Shown here piece after piece: positions 36,323-45,184 of a DNA stretch of 64,000 nucleotides. Source of the DNA: Paenibacillus algorifonticola (lineage in GTDB: Bacteria; Bacillota; Bacilli; Paenibacillales; Paenibacillaceae). Made by a program: the position numbers and the translations under genes. Positions within the stretch are counted from its first letter, which is position 1. Each line of letters begins with the position of its first letter. The stretch covers positions 310,001-374,000 of the forward strand of contig NZ_LAQO01000002.1 of assembly GCF_000971975.1 (NCBI RefSeq), written 5' to 3'. The notes under the pieces were generated by a model that searched no databases, was not told where the DNA came from, and was given only the letters and a program-made list of their open reading frames with translations.

Positions 36323-37735
36323 TTAGAGGATAATCTGACTTTTTTCGGTCGGATGATAAACCAGATGGCGTGTAATATCACCGGGATGCTGTACCAGGAG
36401 CGGCCCCCAAGCAGGATTCGTATCGTGCATCAACTTGAGCAGTGAAAGCATGCGGTCAAATACCAACTGGACATCCGCTTCACTGGACAAGCCTTCAGCT
36501 AGGGCTGCCGCTACGATATGTGCAGCATAATAACCAGAGCGGTATTCGTCCGCAAGCGAGCCTGTAGTCCGCATCAAGATGCGCAATGAAGAGGTAATGC
36601 GTTCATCTTTGTTTCTCCAATTTTGAATTTCATCCAGCGAGTGATTTTCAAGGCTTCTAAGTTTGGTTTTCATAATCGTCCATGCGACGATTCGTGCAGA
36701 GCGCTTAGCTGTATCGGCATCAATCCGGCTGCCGCCTAAATGAATAGCGGATAGATCCTTGTCAGATTCCGCTTCAATGATTTTCTCCCAGTCAGCGGCT
36801 TGATCGAACTCAAGCAGACCAACAGCATAAGCACCCAAATATCCACGTAAAATGTCAGCCGCATGAGGATCACCGGAAGGCCCTTCATTTCGCAGCTGAG
36901 CTTGTCCTGTAAAAGCTGCGTTCATGCCGCGGAAATAACCGACAAGACCAATGGCCGCCGTAGGCCCCAAATTCAGGATGCCTAGAACATCCGAAGCGGT
37001 TTCATCCATGCGGGAAGCCCAATAATCCGGAAGACCTTGTCCAATATTTTCTTGAGTCAGACTGGTACGGACGGCGTTTGCCAGTTCCTCCAGCAGCCCA
37101 ACATCTGCATGCAGAATATCGTGGCCGCACACCTCATGAGGGATACTGGACCATGCCAGCAAGCCAGTAGTTGAATGGGCAGGAGGAAGACTGACAATCG
37201 CAGCTTCCAGACCAAAAACGGATGTGGCGTCGATAGGCCAAGTATAAGGGCCGGATTCGGGTTCTCCCCACTTGACCAAGGCCGGAATAACACTGAGATC
37301 CGGGAGCTTGATGCCTATCCGGTCACCTGCACTTAGGTAACCGTCGTAAAGATCGCTGACCACCTCCTGAAAGGCATCAGTTGCCAGCGTATGAAAGCCT
37401 TCGCCATTCTGGAGAATGCTATGGGCGATATCCAGCATGAGTCTGGCTGTATTATTTCTGCTCGGGTCCCGCAGTAAAATTTCCATGAAGCCCTGCTGGC
37501 CAAGATTATCCAGCGTACGGATAAACGGAACGGCAACCGTTTGTTGATATAGCATCGGGAGCTTGCCTTTTGCTGCCTCAAGCCTCCCTCGCAATTGATG
37601 ATAATCCGTAGGGTCAGGCGGCCCCTGGATGTTAGAAAGTACAGCTTTCTTCACATCCTGAATGCATGCAGGCAAATTGGAGATATCCGGCATTACGATA
37701 GTAGTGATGCGGCTTCTTTCAAGTGTTGTTTGCAT
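36323..37735 (-). CDS. Uncharacterised protein with HEXXGH metallopeptidase-like motif
   Basis: A 470-residue soluble protein without a signal peptide that I do not recognise as a named family. It contains HEVCGH at residues 200-205 and DETASD at 244-249. This pattern, HEXXGH followed about 45 residues later by an acidic motif with a Glu, is like the zinc site of M49 dipeptidyl peptidase III (HEXXGH, EEXXAD), although the rest shows no evident similarity. It may be a zinc hydrolase or peptidase; that is inference. TAGGTTACCTCC-type complement gives a good ribosome binding site. It sits inside the glycan island but looks unrelated to it. Confidence 0.8.
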   Translation of the reverse strand: MQTTLERSRITTIVMPDISNLPACIQDVKKAVLSNIQGPPDPTDYHQLRGRLEAAKGKLPMLYQQTVAVPFIRTLDNLGQQGFMEILLRDPSRNNTARLMLDIAHSILQNGEGFHTLATDAFQEVVSDLYDGYLSAGDRIGIKLPDLSVIPALVKWGEPESGPYTWPIDATSVFGLEAAIVSLPPAHSTTGLLAWSSIPHEVCGHDILHADVGLLEELANAVRTSLTQENIGQGLPDYWASRMDETASDVLGILNLGPTAAIGLVGYFRGMNAAFTGQAQLRNEGPSGDPHAADILRGYLGAYAVGLLEFDQAADWEKIIEAESDKDLSAIHLGGSRIDADTAKRSARIVAWTIMKTKLRSLENHSLDEIQNWRNKDERITSSLRILMRTTGSLADEYRSGYYAAHIVAAALAEGLSSEADVQLVFDRMLSLLKLMHDTNPAWGPLLVQHPGDITRHLVYHPTEKSQIIL

Positions 37736-37848
37736 AGTTAGGTTACCTCCTGAAAGTTTTGAGAGCCAACACTTCCTGATCCGGCCTTGAACAAAACGGG
37801 CATCGAAAGCAGGGGATTAAGTGCTGTGAACAGAAGCCTTCCATTGGC

Positions 37849-38376
37849 TTAAGTTTCGATCAAATGGTGAGCCTCAGGGCTCCATAGCCGTCTTTGACGG
37901 GCTGTTCCATTTTTGAAGCGGAGCTCATAAAGATCAGGGTTCGTCATTTGTTCTCCCTGCTGATCGGTGAAATCGGGCACGTAATGCTGAAGCAGCAGTG
38001 TTAAGGTCAACCGATGGCTGACCAGCAGAAACGTTTGACCGCCGCTGTTCAAAAGCTCGTTCGTGAATGCAACAACACGTGTGGACACTTCTTGTGCGCT
38101 TTCCTCTTTGTCGATACCGGGTACTCCTTGCTCTCGAAGACGGATTTCCGCCGGCTCTAGCTTGAGGTTCAGCCGTTTTTCAATGATTTGTGCTGTTTGC
38201 CAGGCCCGCAGATAAGGGCTGGAGATTAACTGGTCCACATGCAAGCTGCCCATGCTTGCAAGGTCATCTGCCAGTTGTTCAGACTGTGTTACTCCGACTG
38301 TACTAAGAGGAGCATCCGTCTGGTTTCCGGTAGCGCGTCCATGTCGGACCAAATACAAGGTTACCTCATCATGCAT
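37849..38376 (-). CDS. Histidine phosphatase family protein
   Basis: A 175-residue phosphoglycerate-mutase-like phosphatase. The RHG motif LYLVRHGRATGN carries the catalytic His near residue 12. ISSPYLRAWQTAQII and a second His in LLVSHRLTL complete the active site. It ends upstream of the HEXXGH protein gene on the other side of a 110-base gap, on the same strand, and the HEXXGH gene is downstream of it. The two may be cotranscribed. The substrate is unknown. Confidence 0.88.
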   Translation of the reverse strand: MHDEVTLYLVRHGRATGNQTDAPLSTVGVTQSEQLADDLASMGSLHVDQLISSPYLRAWQTAQIIEKRLNLKLEPAEIRLREQGVPGIDKEESAQEVSTRVVAFTNELLNSGGQTFLLVSHRLTLTLLLQHYVPDFTDQQGEQMTNPDLYELRFKNGTARQRRLWSPEAHHLIET

Positions 38377-38689
38377 CAGCTAACGTCACCTTTTAAGTAA
38401 GATTTTAAGCTTATGTTTCAGGCAGGAGATTTTCTGCCTCGACTATAATGTGTAATGTTTCATAACTTAATCCATTCCATAATTTGCGAGATGAATCTAG
38501 TCAGCACTGTATTCCCGGTACTTCAGTCTCGGGGAGAGCAAAATTTTTGTGAATAATAGGTAAGAAAAGGATAGTGTCATGCCCACCAGACGAAATAAGC
38601 CTCCGTCCCCACCAGTAGTGTGGAGCCGGAAGCTTATTTTCTTGGAGCAAAATAGATGAGGGTTGAAGAGGGGCCAGCAATCAGCCGCT
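38377..38689. other. Intergenic region downstream of the perosamine synthase gene
   Basis: About 310 bases without a supported gene. The right half holds a hairpin terminator; the left half is the promoter side of the histidine phosphatase gene. Nothing else was recognised. Confidence 0.5.
38593..38641. terminator. Hairpin terminator downstream of the aminotransferase gene
   Basis: AAATAAGC (38593-38600) pairs with GCTTATTT (38632-38639), with an inner TCCG/CGGA pairing and T residues on both strands. Confidence 0.6.
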
Positions 38690-39805
38690 TTATAACAGGC
38701 TTTCCCGCAGACAATTGCAAATGTAGGCGATATCTTGTTCATTTAAGCCGCCGTATGTCGGCACATTCAGTCCTTGCGCCGCAATGCGGCTCGCGACTGG
38801 GAATTCCTCAATTCGCTGCATGCCTTGATAGGGCGGAAGAATATGCATCGGATAGAAGAAGGGCCGTGTTTCAATGCCGCGCTCTTTCAGGCGCTCCATG
38901 AAAGCGTCGCGCTGCTCTTCGTTATAGCCGTTCAGCAGGATGCTGAACATCCAGTAAACGTTTTTTGCCCATGGCTGCTCGGTAGGCAGCGTGAAGGCGC
39001 TGCTTCCTTCGAGCTGCTTGCGGTAAAGCGAGGCGACGCGTATTCGCTCGCCGACATGCCAGTCGATGTTTTCCATCTGCGCGCAGCCAACCGCCGCTTG
39101 CAAGTTCGTCAGGCGATAGTTGTAGCCAATGACGGGAAACCAATATTTGCGGGCCGGATCGATGCCCTGTCCGCGCAAAAGCTGCATTTTGCGGGCAAGC
39201 TGCTCGTCATTGGTCGTAATCATGCCGCCTTCGCCGGTCGTAATGATTTTGTTGCCGAATAGGCTGAACGTTCCCGTATGGCCTAGCGAGCCGGTACGCT
39301 TGCCCTTGTATTCTGCGCCGGGTGCTTCCGCAGCGTCCTCCAGCACAAACAACCCATGCCGCTCCGCAACTTCCGATATAGCGTCCATATTGGCAGGATG
39401 CCCGTACAGATGGACGGGAATGATGCCCTTCGTACGCGGAGTAATAAGCCCTTCCAACAGCTCAGGGTCCATGTTCCACGTATCCGGCTCGCTGTCGACG
39501 AAGACGGGTGTGGCTCCGCAATACGTGACGGCATTTGCCGTAGCGATAAAAGTCAGCGTCGGGACGATGACCTCATCTCCTGGGCCTACTCCATGAGCCA
39601 GCAGCGCTAAATGCAGAGCGGTTGTACCATTGCTGCAGGAGACAGCGAATTTCACCTTGCAATAGTCCGCGAAAGCTTCCTCGAACGTATGAATATATTT
39701 GCCTTTTGAAGAAATCCAAGTGGAATCCAAGCAATCCATGACGTATTTCTTCTCATTTCCATTAAAAATCGGAACGGCAACCGGATAAAATTTGTCGCCC
39801 AACAT
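38690..39805 (-). CDS. per: DegT/DnrJ/EryC1-family sugar aminotransferase (GDP-perosamine synthase-like)
   Basis: A 371-residue PLP-dependent aminotransferase. The PLP Lys is Lys186 in SLFGNKIITTGEGG, with VLEDAAEAPGAEYKG and CSNGTTALHLAL in front. These blocks fit GDP-perosamine synthases, which aminate GDP-4-keto-6-deoxymannose, the product of the Gmd enzyme encoded nearby. It lies 21 bases downstream of a NeuD/PerB-like acetyltransferase gene on the same strand. The combination points to GDP-perosamine or its N-acetyl form. Another 4-keto-sugar aminotransferase activity cannot be ruled out. Confidence 0.85.
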   Translation of the reverse strand: MLGDKFYPVAVPIFNGNEKKYVMDCLDSTWISSKGKYIHTFEEAFADYCKVKFAVSCSNGTTALHLALLAHGVGPGDEVIVPTLTFIATANAVTYCGATPVFVDSEPDTWNMDPELLEGLITPRTKGIIPVHLYGHPANMDAISEVAERHGLFVLEDAAEAPGAEYKGKRTGSLGHTGTFSLFGNKIITTGEGGMITTNDEQLARKMQLLRGQGIDPARKYWFPVIGYNYRLTNLQAAVGCAQMENIDWHVGERIRVASLYRKQLEGSSAFTLPTEQPWAKNVYWMFSILLNGYNEEQRDAFMERLKERGIETRPFFYPMHILPPYQGMQRIEEFPVASRIAAQGLNVPTYGGLNEQDIAYICNCLRESLL

Positions 39806-39826
39806 TATGCCTCCTCCGTGTTACGT

Positions 39827-40483
39827 TCACTCTTGGTTCATAAGGCGCTTCACCGTGGCGGGAACGCCAACGGCAAGCGTTTGGTCTGGAACATTCCGAA
39901 TGACGGCGGCTCCAGCACCGATCATGCAGCCTGCCCCGATCCGAACGCCGTCGATGACGACGGTGCCCGTTCCGAGAAAAGAGCCGTCGCCGACTGTGAC
40001 ATTGCCGGACAGCGTGGAGCCAGGCGCCAGATGGCAAGCCTCGCCAATGATGCAATCATGGTCAACCGTTGCTGCCGTATTAATGATGGTCAGGGAGCCA
40101 ATTCGAGTGTCCGGCTGGATGATGCATCCCGGCATAACCGCAATGCCACAGCCGAGAATAGCGCTAGGGGCAATGTAAGCCAGCGGGCTTATCGCATTAA
40201 TCAGCTCAAAGCCGAGACTTTGGACATGCTGGGCAAGCCGCAGCCGCGTCGCATTATCGCCAATAGCGATAAAAGCATGGCGTACGCCATGCTCCAGCAG
40301 CAAAGGGAGCATTGCATCGTCGCCAAGCACGGGGACATACAGAACCTGCCCGCCTGGCTCGCGGCCGATGCAGCCAATGACCTCGTACGTGCGGCTGGTA
40401 CGAAGAATATCAACGACGACTTTGGCATGTCCGCCGGCTCCAACAACAACGGTACGATAAGGTTTCGCTGAAACAGCATTCAT
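39827..40483 (-). CDS. Sugar O/N-acetyltransferase, NeuD/PerB family
   Basis: A 218-residue acetyltransferase. An N-terminal Rossmann-like part (VVVGAGGHAKVVVDIL) is followed by a left-handed beta helix with hexapeptide repeats. The catalytic His is probably that in TAATVDHDCIIGEACHLAPG. NeuD- and PerB-type enzymes use acetyl-CoA on sialic acid or on GDP-perosamine. With the aminotransferase gene directly downstream, GDP-perosamine N-acetylation is the best guess. AAGGAG precedes the ATG. Confidence 0.85.
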   Translation of the reverse strand: MNAVSAKPYRTVVVGAGGHAKVVVDILRTSRTYEVIGCIGREPGGQVLYVPVLGDDAMLPLLLEHGVRHAFIAIGDNATRLRLAQHVQSLGFELINAISPLAYIAPSAILGCGIAVMPGCIIQPDTRIGSLTIINTAATVDHDCIIGEACHLAPGSTLSGNVTVGDGSFLGTGTVVIDGVRIGAGCMIGAGAAVIRNVPDQTLAVGVPATVKRLMNQE

Positions 40484-40692
40484 GCCGTATAGGCTCCTTC
40501 AACAATAAAATGAGGGGGTGATGCAGCTACTCCCATCATATTCAAATGGCAGAAAATTGCTTCACTTGCAGCCGGGCAGTCGTCCATTTTTTCAAATATA
40601 GTTGAAATCCCTAGCAGGCGGGGGCATATGCCGTTGCTTTTTACGAGCGGGACAATACGCTATGGAGAAGGAAGAGCGATTGGAGGCGTGAT

Positions 40693-42627
40693 ATGAAACG
40701 CAAAAGAGCTCGTAAACAAGGAACAGCGAAGCGCGGCTCGCATAGCCGTGCTTCGCGAAGAAAAGGCGGCAAGCAAGCGAAGAAGCACAGAAAGCTGACT
40801 GGAAGAGCGGGCAAGGGAAAGCGGAGAAGCGGGAAGAGGGCCGGCAGCAAACGTCGGCAGAAGAGCGCTAAAGCCAAGGTAGAGCCTGTTGTGGCTATAG
40901 TGGAGCCCGCGCCGGCACCTGTTGATGTGGCGCAATTAAAGGCGAATAACGCCGCATTTCAAAGAGAGCTGCCGGCAGGAGCTCCAATTATAGAGCTGTT
41001 CCGCCGTGTATTTCGGCTAGGAAATGAAGATTTTGTCTGGGAGATGTATCGTCAGGTGCTGCAGCGGGAGCCGGATGGCGAGGGCTTTATCGGAAATCGC
41101 AGTCATTTGGAGGCCGGGACGCCTAAAGCAGTTATTGCGGCTGCGCTTATCCAAAGCGCGGAGGCGGAGGCAGTATTCACCCGCGTTCCAACAGGCGACA
41201 ACACGACAGTTGCCCAAATGATTCAAGGCTTGTATCCTGCTGCAGATCTGGATTTTATCCATGGTGTCCATGTGCAATTGTTATACAGGGAGCCAGATAG
41301 CGACAAGGTGGAAATGTACAATACAGGGCTGCAGACGGGATTGCTGCGGAGGTCATGGATAGCTAGTCTGATACTGTCGGAGGAGTTCGGCCAGCTTATT
41401 GGAGCGGCTTATCTGCCAGCTCTGGCTGAACGCGGGGCACGAGCAGGGATCAAGAGTATTGGCATGTTTCTCTGCTTTAGCACACAAATAGCTATGGACG
41501 GTGAAGGCATCGGGCGTTTTCTTGTTCGGTTGTCAGAAGGCCTGTTGGCACTGGAGGAGCAGTCATATACTTTGCATGTGGCGACGACTGGCGCCAACTT
41601 CGCGGAAACGACAACGGTTTTTAGTCCTTTGCGCGAAACGTACGGCGACCGTTTGAAGGTGCACCGCACCGACAGCGTGGATACGGTTAATCGCGATGTG
41701 CCTGCTGATGTGTGGATCGTGCCTTATGTAGGAATGGCTCTTGCCCAATATTTGCATAAGCCCTTTATCGTCTGCCTGCATGATCTTGTTTATATGCATT
41801 TGCCCGAGCTATACAATGTGTATTTCCAGCATTACCAATATATTCATTCCATTGCACAGAAGGTGACAGAGAATGCGGCGGCGGTCGTATTCGCCTCCGA
41901 ATTCACGCGCAATCACGAGGGGCTGGAGTTTCTCAAGCTGCCTGTTTACAAAACGGCCGTTGTCCGCTTCGCCGCGCCGCATGAGGAATACGCGGCATTC
42001 AGCTCGCGCAGCGAAGAGGAATTCCGGACCGTGTATAAGCTGTTCGCGCCGTATATTACGTTCCCGTCAGTGATTCGGCTGCATAAAAATCATGAGCGCT
42101 TGATTAAAGCGTTCGCGATCTTCAAACAGACAGAGCTTGGGAAGACATCGGGACTTAAGCTCGTATTTACTGACGAATTGAGCAATCGACCACGACAGCA
42201 GGAAATTTTAGCGGCGCTGAATGAGATTGCCGATCCGGCCATTCGAGACTCAATCATCTTTCTGGGGCGAATGGCTTCTACGGATTTGTCATCCTTGTAT
42301 AAATATGCGACAGGCACTATCGTGCCGACGCTCTTCGAAGGCAGCTGTCCGTTTCCAATATTGGAGTCGCTGTTGATGAATACGCCCGTTTCATTCGGAC
42401 GGCTGGAAATTGTGCACGAGGTCATTTCCGACATGAGCAGCTTCGCGACCTTCGATCCCCGCAATATACAGCAGATGGCGGATGCGATCGCACGGGTGTG
42501 GCTGGAGGGCAAGGAGGTTGTCCCTGATCAGAAGGCCGCTCTTAGCGGCACGATGACCAGAAGATGGCTGGATGTTGCAAAGGATTATGCGAAGGTGATC
42601 GAAGGGGTGCAAGCAGCTGCCCGTTAA
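40693..42627 (+). CDS. Glycosyltransferase with polybasic N-terminal tail and DUF4214 repeats
   Basis: A 644-residue protein in three parts. Residues 1-62 are a tail in which about half of the residues are Lys or Arg. Residues of about 95-240 hold two DUF4214-like units (MYRQVLQREPDGEGF and LLYREPDSDKVEM). The remainder is a GT4/GT-B glycosyltransferase with a typical C-terminal donor site (GTIVPTLFEGSCPFPILES). No signal peptide or membrane helix follows the tail. GGAGGCG precedes the ATG. It convergently overlaps the next gene by four bases. The tail is shared in kind with three other enzymes of the island and may mediate location on the spore. Confidence 0.88.
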   Translation: MKRKRARKQGTAKRGSHSRASRRKGGKQAKKHRKLTGRAGKGKRRSGKRAGSKRRQKSAKAKVEPVVAIVEPAPAPVDVAQLKANNAAFQRELPAGAPIIELFRRVFRLGNEDFVWEMYRQVLQREPDGEGFIGNRSHLEAGTPKAVIAAALIQSAEAEAVFTRVPTGDNTTVAQMIQGLYPAADLDFIHGVHVQLLYREPDSDKVEMYNTGLQTGLLRRSWIASLILSEEFGQLIGAAYLPALAERGARAGIKSIGMFLCFSTQIAMDGEGIGRFLVRLSEGLLALEEQSYTLHVATTGANFAETTTVFSPLRETYGDRLKVHRTDSVDTVNRDVPADVWIVPYVGMALAQYLHKPFIVCLHDLVYMHLPELYNVYFQHYQYIHSIAQKVTENAAAVVFASEFTRNHEGLEFLKLPVYKTAVVRFAAPHEEYAAFSSRSEEEFRTVYKLFAPYITFPSVIRLHKNHERLIKAFAIFKQTELGKTSGLKLVFTDELSNRPRQQEILAALNEIADPAIRDSIIFLGRMASTDLSSLYKYATGTIVPTLFEGSCPFPILESLLMNTPVSFGRLEIVHEVISDMSSFATFDPRNIQQMADAIARVWLEGKEVVPDQKAALSGTMTRRWLDVAKDYAKVIEGVQAAAR

Positions 42628-43796
42628 GGCAGCTGCTTGCCGTAATACCGCCAATAGGTGATGCGAAAAACATCAATATAGCGTTTTGCCACATCATCCC
42701 AGCTTTCAGACGGATCACTCATGCCTTGTATGGCTGAGCTTTTGTATGTGCTGTAATTGCTCGACAGCTCTTTCAGCGCCTGAAGAATGGAATCAGGGTT
42801 ATGCGGATTAAACCAGATGATTTGTGCGGTATGACGTGAGAGATGCTCGCGCATGACCGGAATATCTGAGCACAGGACAGGAGTGCCGAGGCGCAAGGCT
42901 TCCTCCACCGGATAGCTGCCACCGCCTTCCGACAAGCTTGGCATAATAAGCGCCTTGGCGTTTTTAATAAGAGCAGGGATATCTTCGTCGCCAACAAAGC
43001 CAAGCGGATAGACGTCCCTGTTCACCATGAGACCCGTTCTGACCATCGTTGAAATAAGAGTAGGAAGCCAGCTGTACTGCGGTGTGCAATCACTAAACGG
43101 CTGCCGAAGCGTATCGGTCAAATATCCGGTTAACACTAACGGATATTTGGGGCTCTCCTTCCATTCGGACAAGGCCAGCAGCAGGTTGTTATGATTTTTA
43201 TGGGGCGAGGTATTGGACGGATAAATGATATACTCGGGCGGAATTTGTGCAGCAACTGCGGGCGATACTTGGTCGGCGTATTGAGCAGCAATCGGAGTAA
43301 TCGCGTGCGGAATGACAGCAGCAGCATGATGGCGGCTGCCGAAATGAGCAATTAGCCGACTTTTCACGTATTCGGAGGATACAGCTACGGAGGTGACATG
43401 GTCGAGCCATTTTTTGGATAAAGTCCAATGCTGCTTGAGCTGTTCGCCGGTCAAAAAGGGTGGTACATAATCGAACAGAGTCGTATCGTGAAAAGTGCAT
43501 AGCGTTGGACGATCAAGGGCGTGGTAAGGATGAGTGTGGGGCCAATAATAGTAGACGACGTCAACATTAACGAGCAAATAGGAATTTTCTGCAGCATCAA
43601 TGGCATTTTGGGTGGTGACGATCTCGACATTTCTGAGCGCTTGAATTTCCAGAACGTTGCGCATAAGGGAATCGGGTGAGATGACCAGCCTAATATGCTC
43701 GATTTCTGGCTGCCTGGCTATAGCGACGATCAGATTATGCAGCAGCCGCATGCCCCCGCCGATGGAGAATTGGGCGGACCATATAAGAATCCTCAT
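42624..43796 (-). CDS. Glycosyltransferase, GT4 family
   Basis: A 390-residue GT-B-fold enzyme. The N-terminal ILIWSAQFSIGGGMRLLHNL is the glycine loop. IIYPSNTSPHKNHNNLL and PSLSEGGGSYPVEEALRLGTPVLCSD form the donor site with the conserved EX7E-like arrangement. ATG 43796 has GCAGGAGGT seven bases upstream; an earlier in-frame ATG at 43820 lacks a site. It has no polybasic tail. It shares four bases at its end with the convergent polybasic glycosyltransferase gene. Sugar donor and acceptor are unknown. Confidence 0.9.
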   Translation of the reverse strand: MRILIWSAQFSIGGGMRLLHNLIVAIARQPEIEHIRLVISPDSLMRNVLEIQALRNVEIVTTQNAIDAAENSYLLVNVDVVYYYWPHTHPYHALDRPTLCTFHDTTLFDYVPPFLTGEQLKQHWTLSKKWLDHVTSVAVSSEYVKSRLIAHFGSRHHAAAVIPHAITPIAAQYADQVSPAVAAQIPPEYIIYPSNTSPHKNHNNLLLALSEWKESPKYPLVLTGYLTDTLRQPFSDCTPQYSWLPTLISTMVRTGLMVNRDVYPLGFVGDEDIPALIKNAKALIMPSLSEGGGSYPVEEALRLGTPVLCSDIPVMREHLSRHTAQIIWFNPHNPDSILQALKELSSNYSTYKSSAIQGMSDPSESWDDVAKRYIDVFRITYWRYYGKQLP

Positions 43797-43891
43797 TTTA
43801 GTGACCTCCTGCGAAACCATCCTTCATTGCAGACAGCTTCAGCCAATTAGGGTTGAAATACAGGCAAGTAAAAATTTGTTCCTCATACCAT

Positions 43892-43954
43892 GCTTATATT
43901 TCACAGTACAACGAGCTTATTTCGCCACCGGGCGGCAGCAGCCTTTTACGCTTG
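43892..43954 (+). repeat. Dispersed intergenic repeat, copy B
   Basis: A 63-base sequence beginning GCTTATATTTCAC and ending TTTACGCTTG with a central CGCCACCGGGCGGC hairpin. It corresponds to copy A at 26550-26614 and lies in a 220-base spacer between two glycosyltransferase genes. Confidence 0.65.
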
Positions 43955-44016
43955 TGAACTCAATATATGTCGCCCGGCAGACCGTTATGCGTCGGCCTTT
44001 TAGAGCCTGCGTAGCC

Positions 44017-45108
44017 TCAAATACCAGCGAGCTGCAACACATGCGCAAGCTTAGGGAGATCGACCACAATATTGTCTGTACCGACAAAAGCTTTAGGTGG
44101 CTGCTCTACCCCGCACACAACCTCATAATAATTGACGCCGGCATGGGCGCATAATTTCCAAAAATAAGGGTCAACAACGGTGATCGGAGAGAGTTCTACA
44201 AGCGCAGCTCCAGGCTCGCAAAAGGCGATGTTGATACTCCCGCTTCCAAATGGGGCGACAATAAATTGCGCCGAGGAGAAAATTGCGACCTTCTCCGCCG
44301 TGGACAGCGGAGTAAGCACTACCTCCCGAAAGCCTTTGGTGGCCAGAAAGCGCAGTACCTCTTCCTCATTTACCACGAAGCGGGCGGGGGCATCCTTGCG
44401 GGTAATGTAAATGCGCTCATAACCTGATTTTTTCTCCACCTGCTGGTCGTGCTTGAGCCGTTTCGCGATGAAATGAGAGGCCCATTGTGGGCATTTTCCT
44501 ACCATTACCGGCACTGCAGGGACGATCAAACGGTCGGCAAGAATATGAAAGTCAGAGTCCTCCACCTGAATGCATTTATGAAGCGGGATGCCCAGCATAG
44601 CAAGTGATTCGTAATGAAAAGGATGAGACAGCTTACCAATGACATATTTGTCAATGGAGATTCCGCTTTGCTCGAGCAGATGGAGACGAGGCAGCAGGTC
44701 GAAGAACCAATGCCCGAAGACGTTATGGGTGCAGGCACCATGGCTTGGCATATTCCAGCCCCAGACAAGGGTTGCGACAGTTCCGGCAATGTGCTTCGGC
44801 TCAGGCAGAGCCGTAAAATCTATTAACGGACAGTTAAGCTCGACGTCGAGCAGTCGTTTGTTGTCGGGCGTGACGACGTAGCAGTTGCTAGTTGCGAGCC
44901 GACCGTTAGGAATCGTGGCAACAAACGCCTCATCGAAGGGGCATTCCGTTGCCCAACGCGGCGGGTCAATGCCCCTTACGGGGGGCAGATGAAGCGTTTC
45001 GGCAGGATAGATCGTTTGGTAATAGTAGGATAAGAAAGCAGGAGAGACTGCTGCCTGCTTCGCCCAATCCAACGTTTTCGCGTAGAACTCCTGAGGGATG
45101 GTAAAGAT
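44017..45108 (-). CDS. Glycosyltransferase family 61 protein, probable ATC start
   Basis: A 363-residue protein with the GT61 (DUF563) pattern. HNVFGHWFFDLLPRLHLLEQ lies in the middle, followed by RIYITRKDAPAR and VAPFGSGSINIAFCEPGAALVEL. It has no membrane helix. The frame is open from an in-frame TAG at 45121-45123, and no ATG or GTG occurs before conserved-looking residues FYAKTLDWAKQA. A TAGGAGG site (45123-45117) lies eight bases from an ATC at 45108, which I take as the start. The first conventional codon is TTG 45072, more than 40 bases from the site. It follows the methyltransferase gene in one operon. Confidence 0.8.
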   Translation of the reverse strand: MFTIPQEFYAKTLDWAKQAAVSPAFLSYYYQTIYPAETLHLPPVRGIDPPRWATECPFDEAFVATIPNGRLATSNCYVVTPDNKRLLDVELNCPLIDFTALPEPKHIAGTVATLVWGWNMPSHGACTHNVFGHWFFDLLPRLHLLEQSGISIDKYVIGKLSHPFHYESLAMLGIPLHKCIQVEDSDFHILADRLIVPAVPVMVGKCPQWASHFIAKRLKHDQQVEKKSGYERIYITRKDAPARFVVNEEEVLRFLATKGFREVVLTPLSTAEKVAIFSSAQFIVAPFGSGSINIAFCEPGAALVELSPITVVDPYFWKLCAHAGVNYYEVVCGVEQPPKAFVGTDNIVVDLPKLAHVLQLAGI

Positions 45109-45184
45109 AGGGATCGCCTCCTAAAATCGATCTGATTGGTTCCGGCATAGCGTATGCGGGTAACGCGCAAGTGCTCTGCCTTGG

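Noticed and set aside
40640..40692. AATACGCTA before the polybasic GT gene as a sigma-K -10
   Set aside because: One mismatch at a key base and no AC-type -35 at the right distance; not strong enough to enter.
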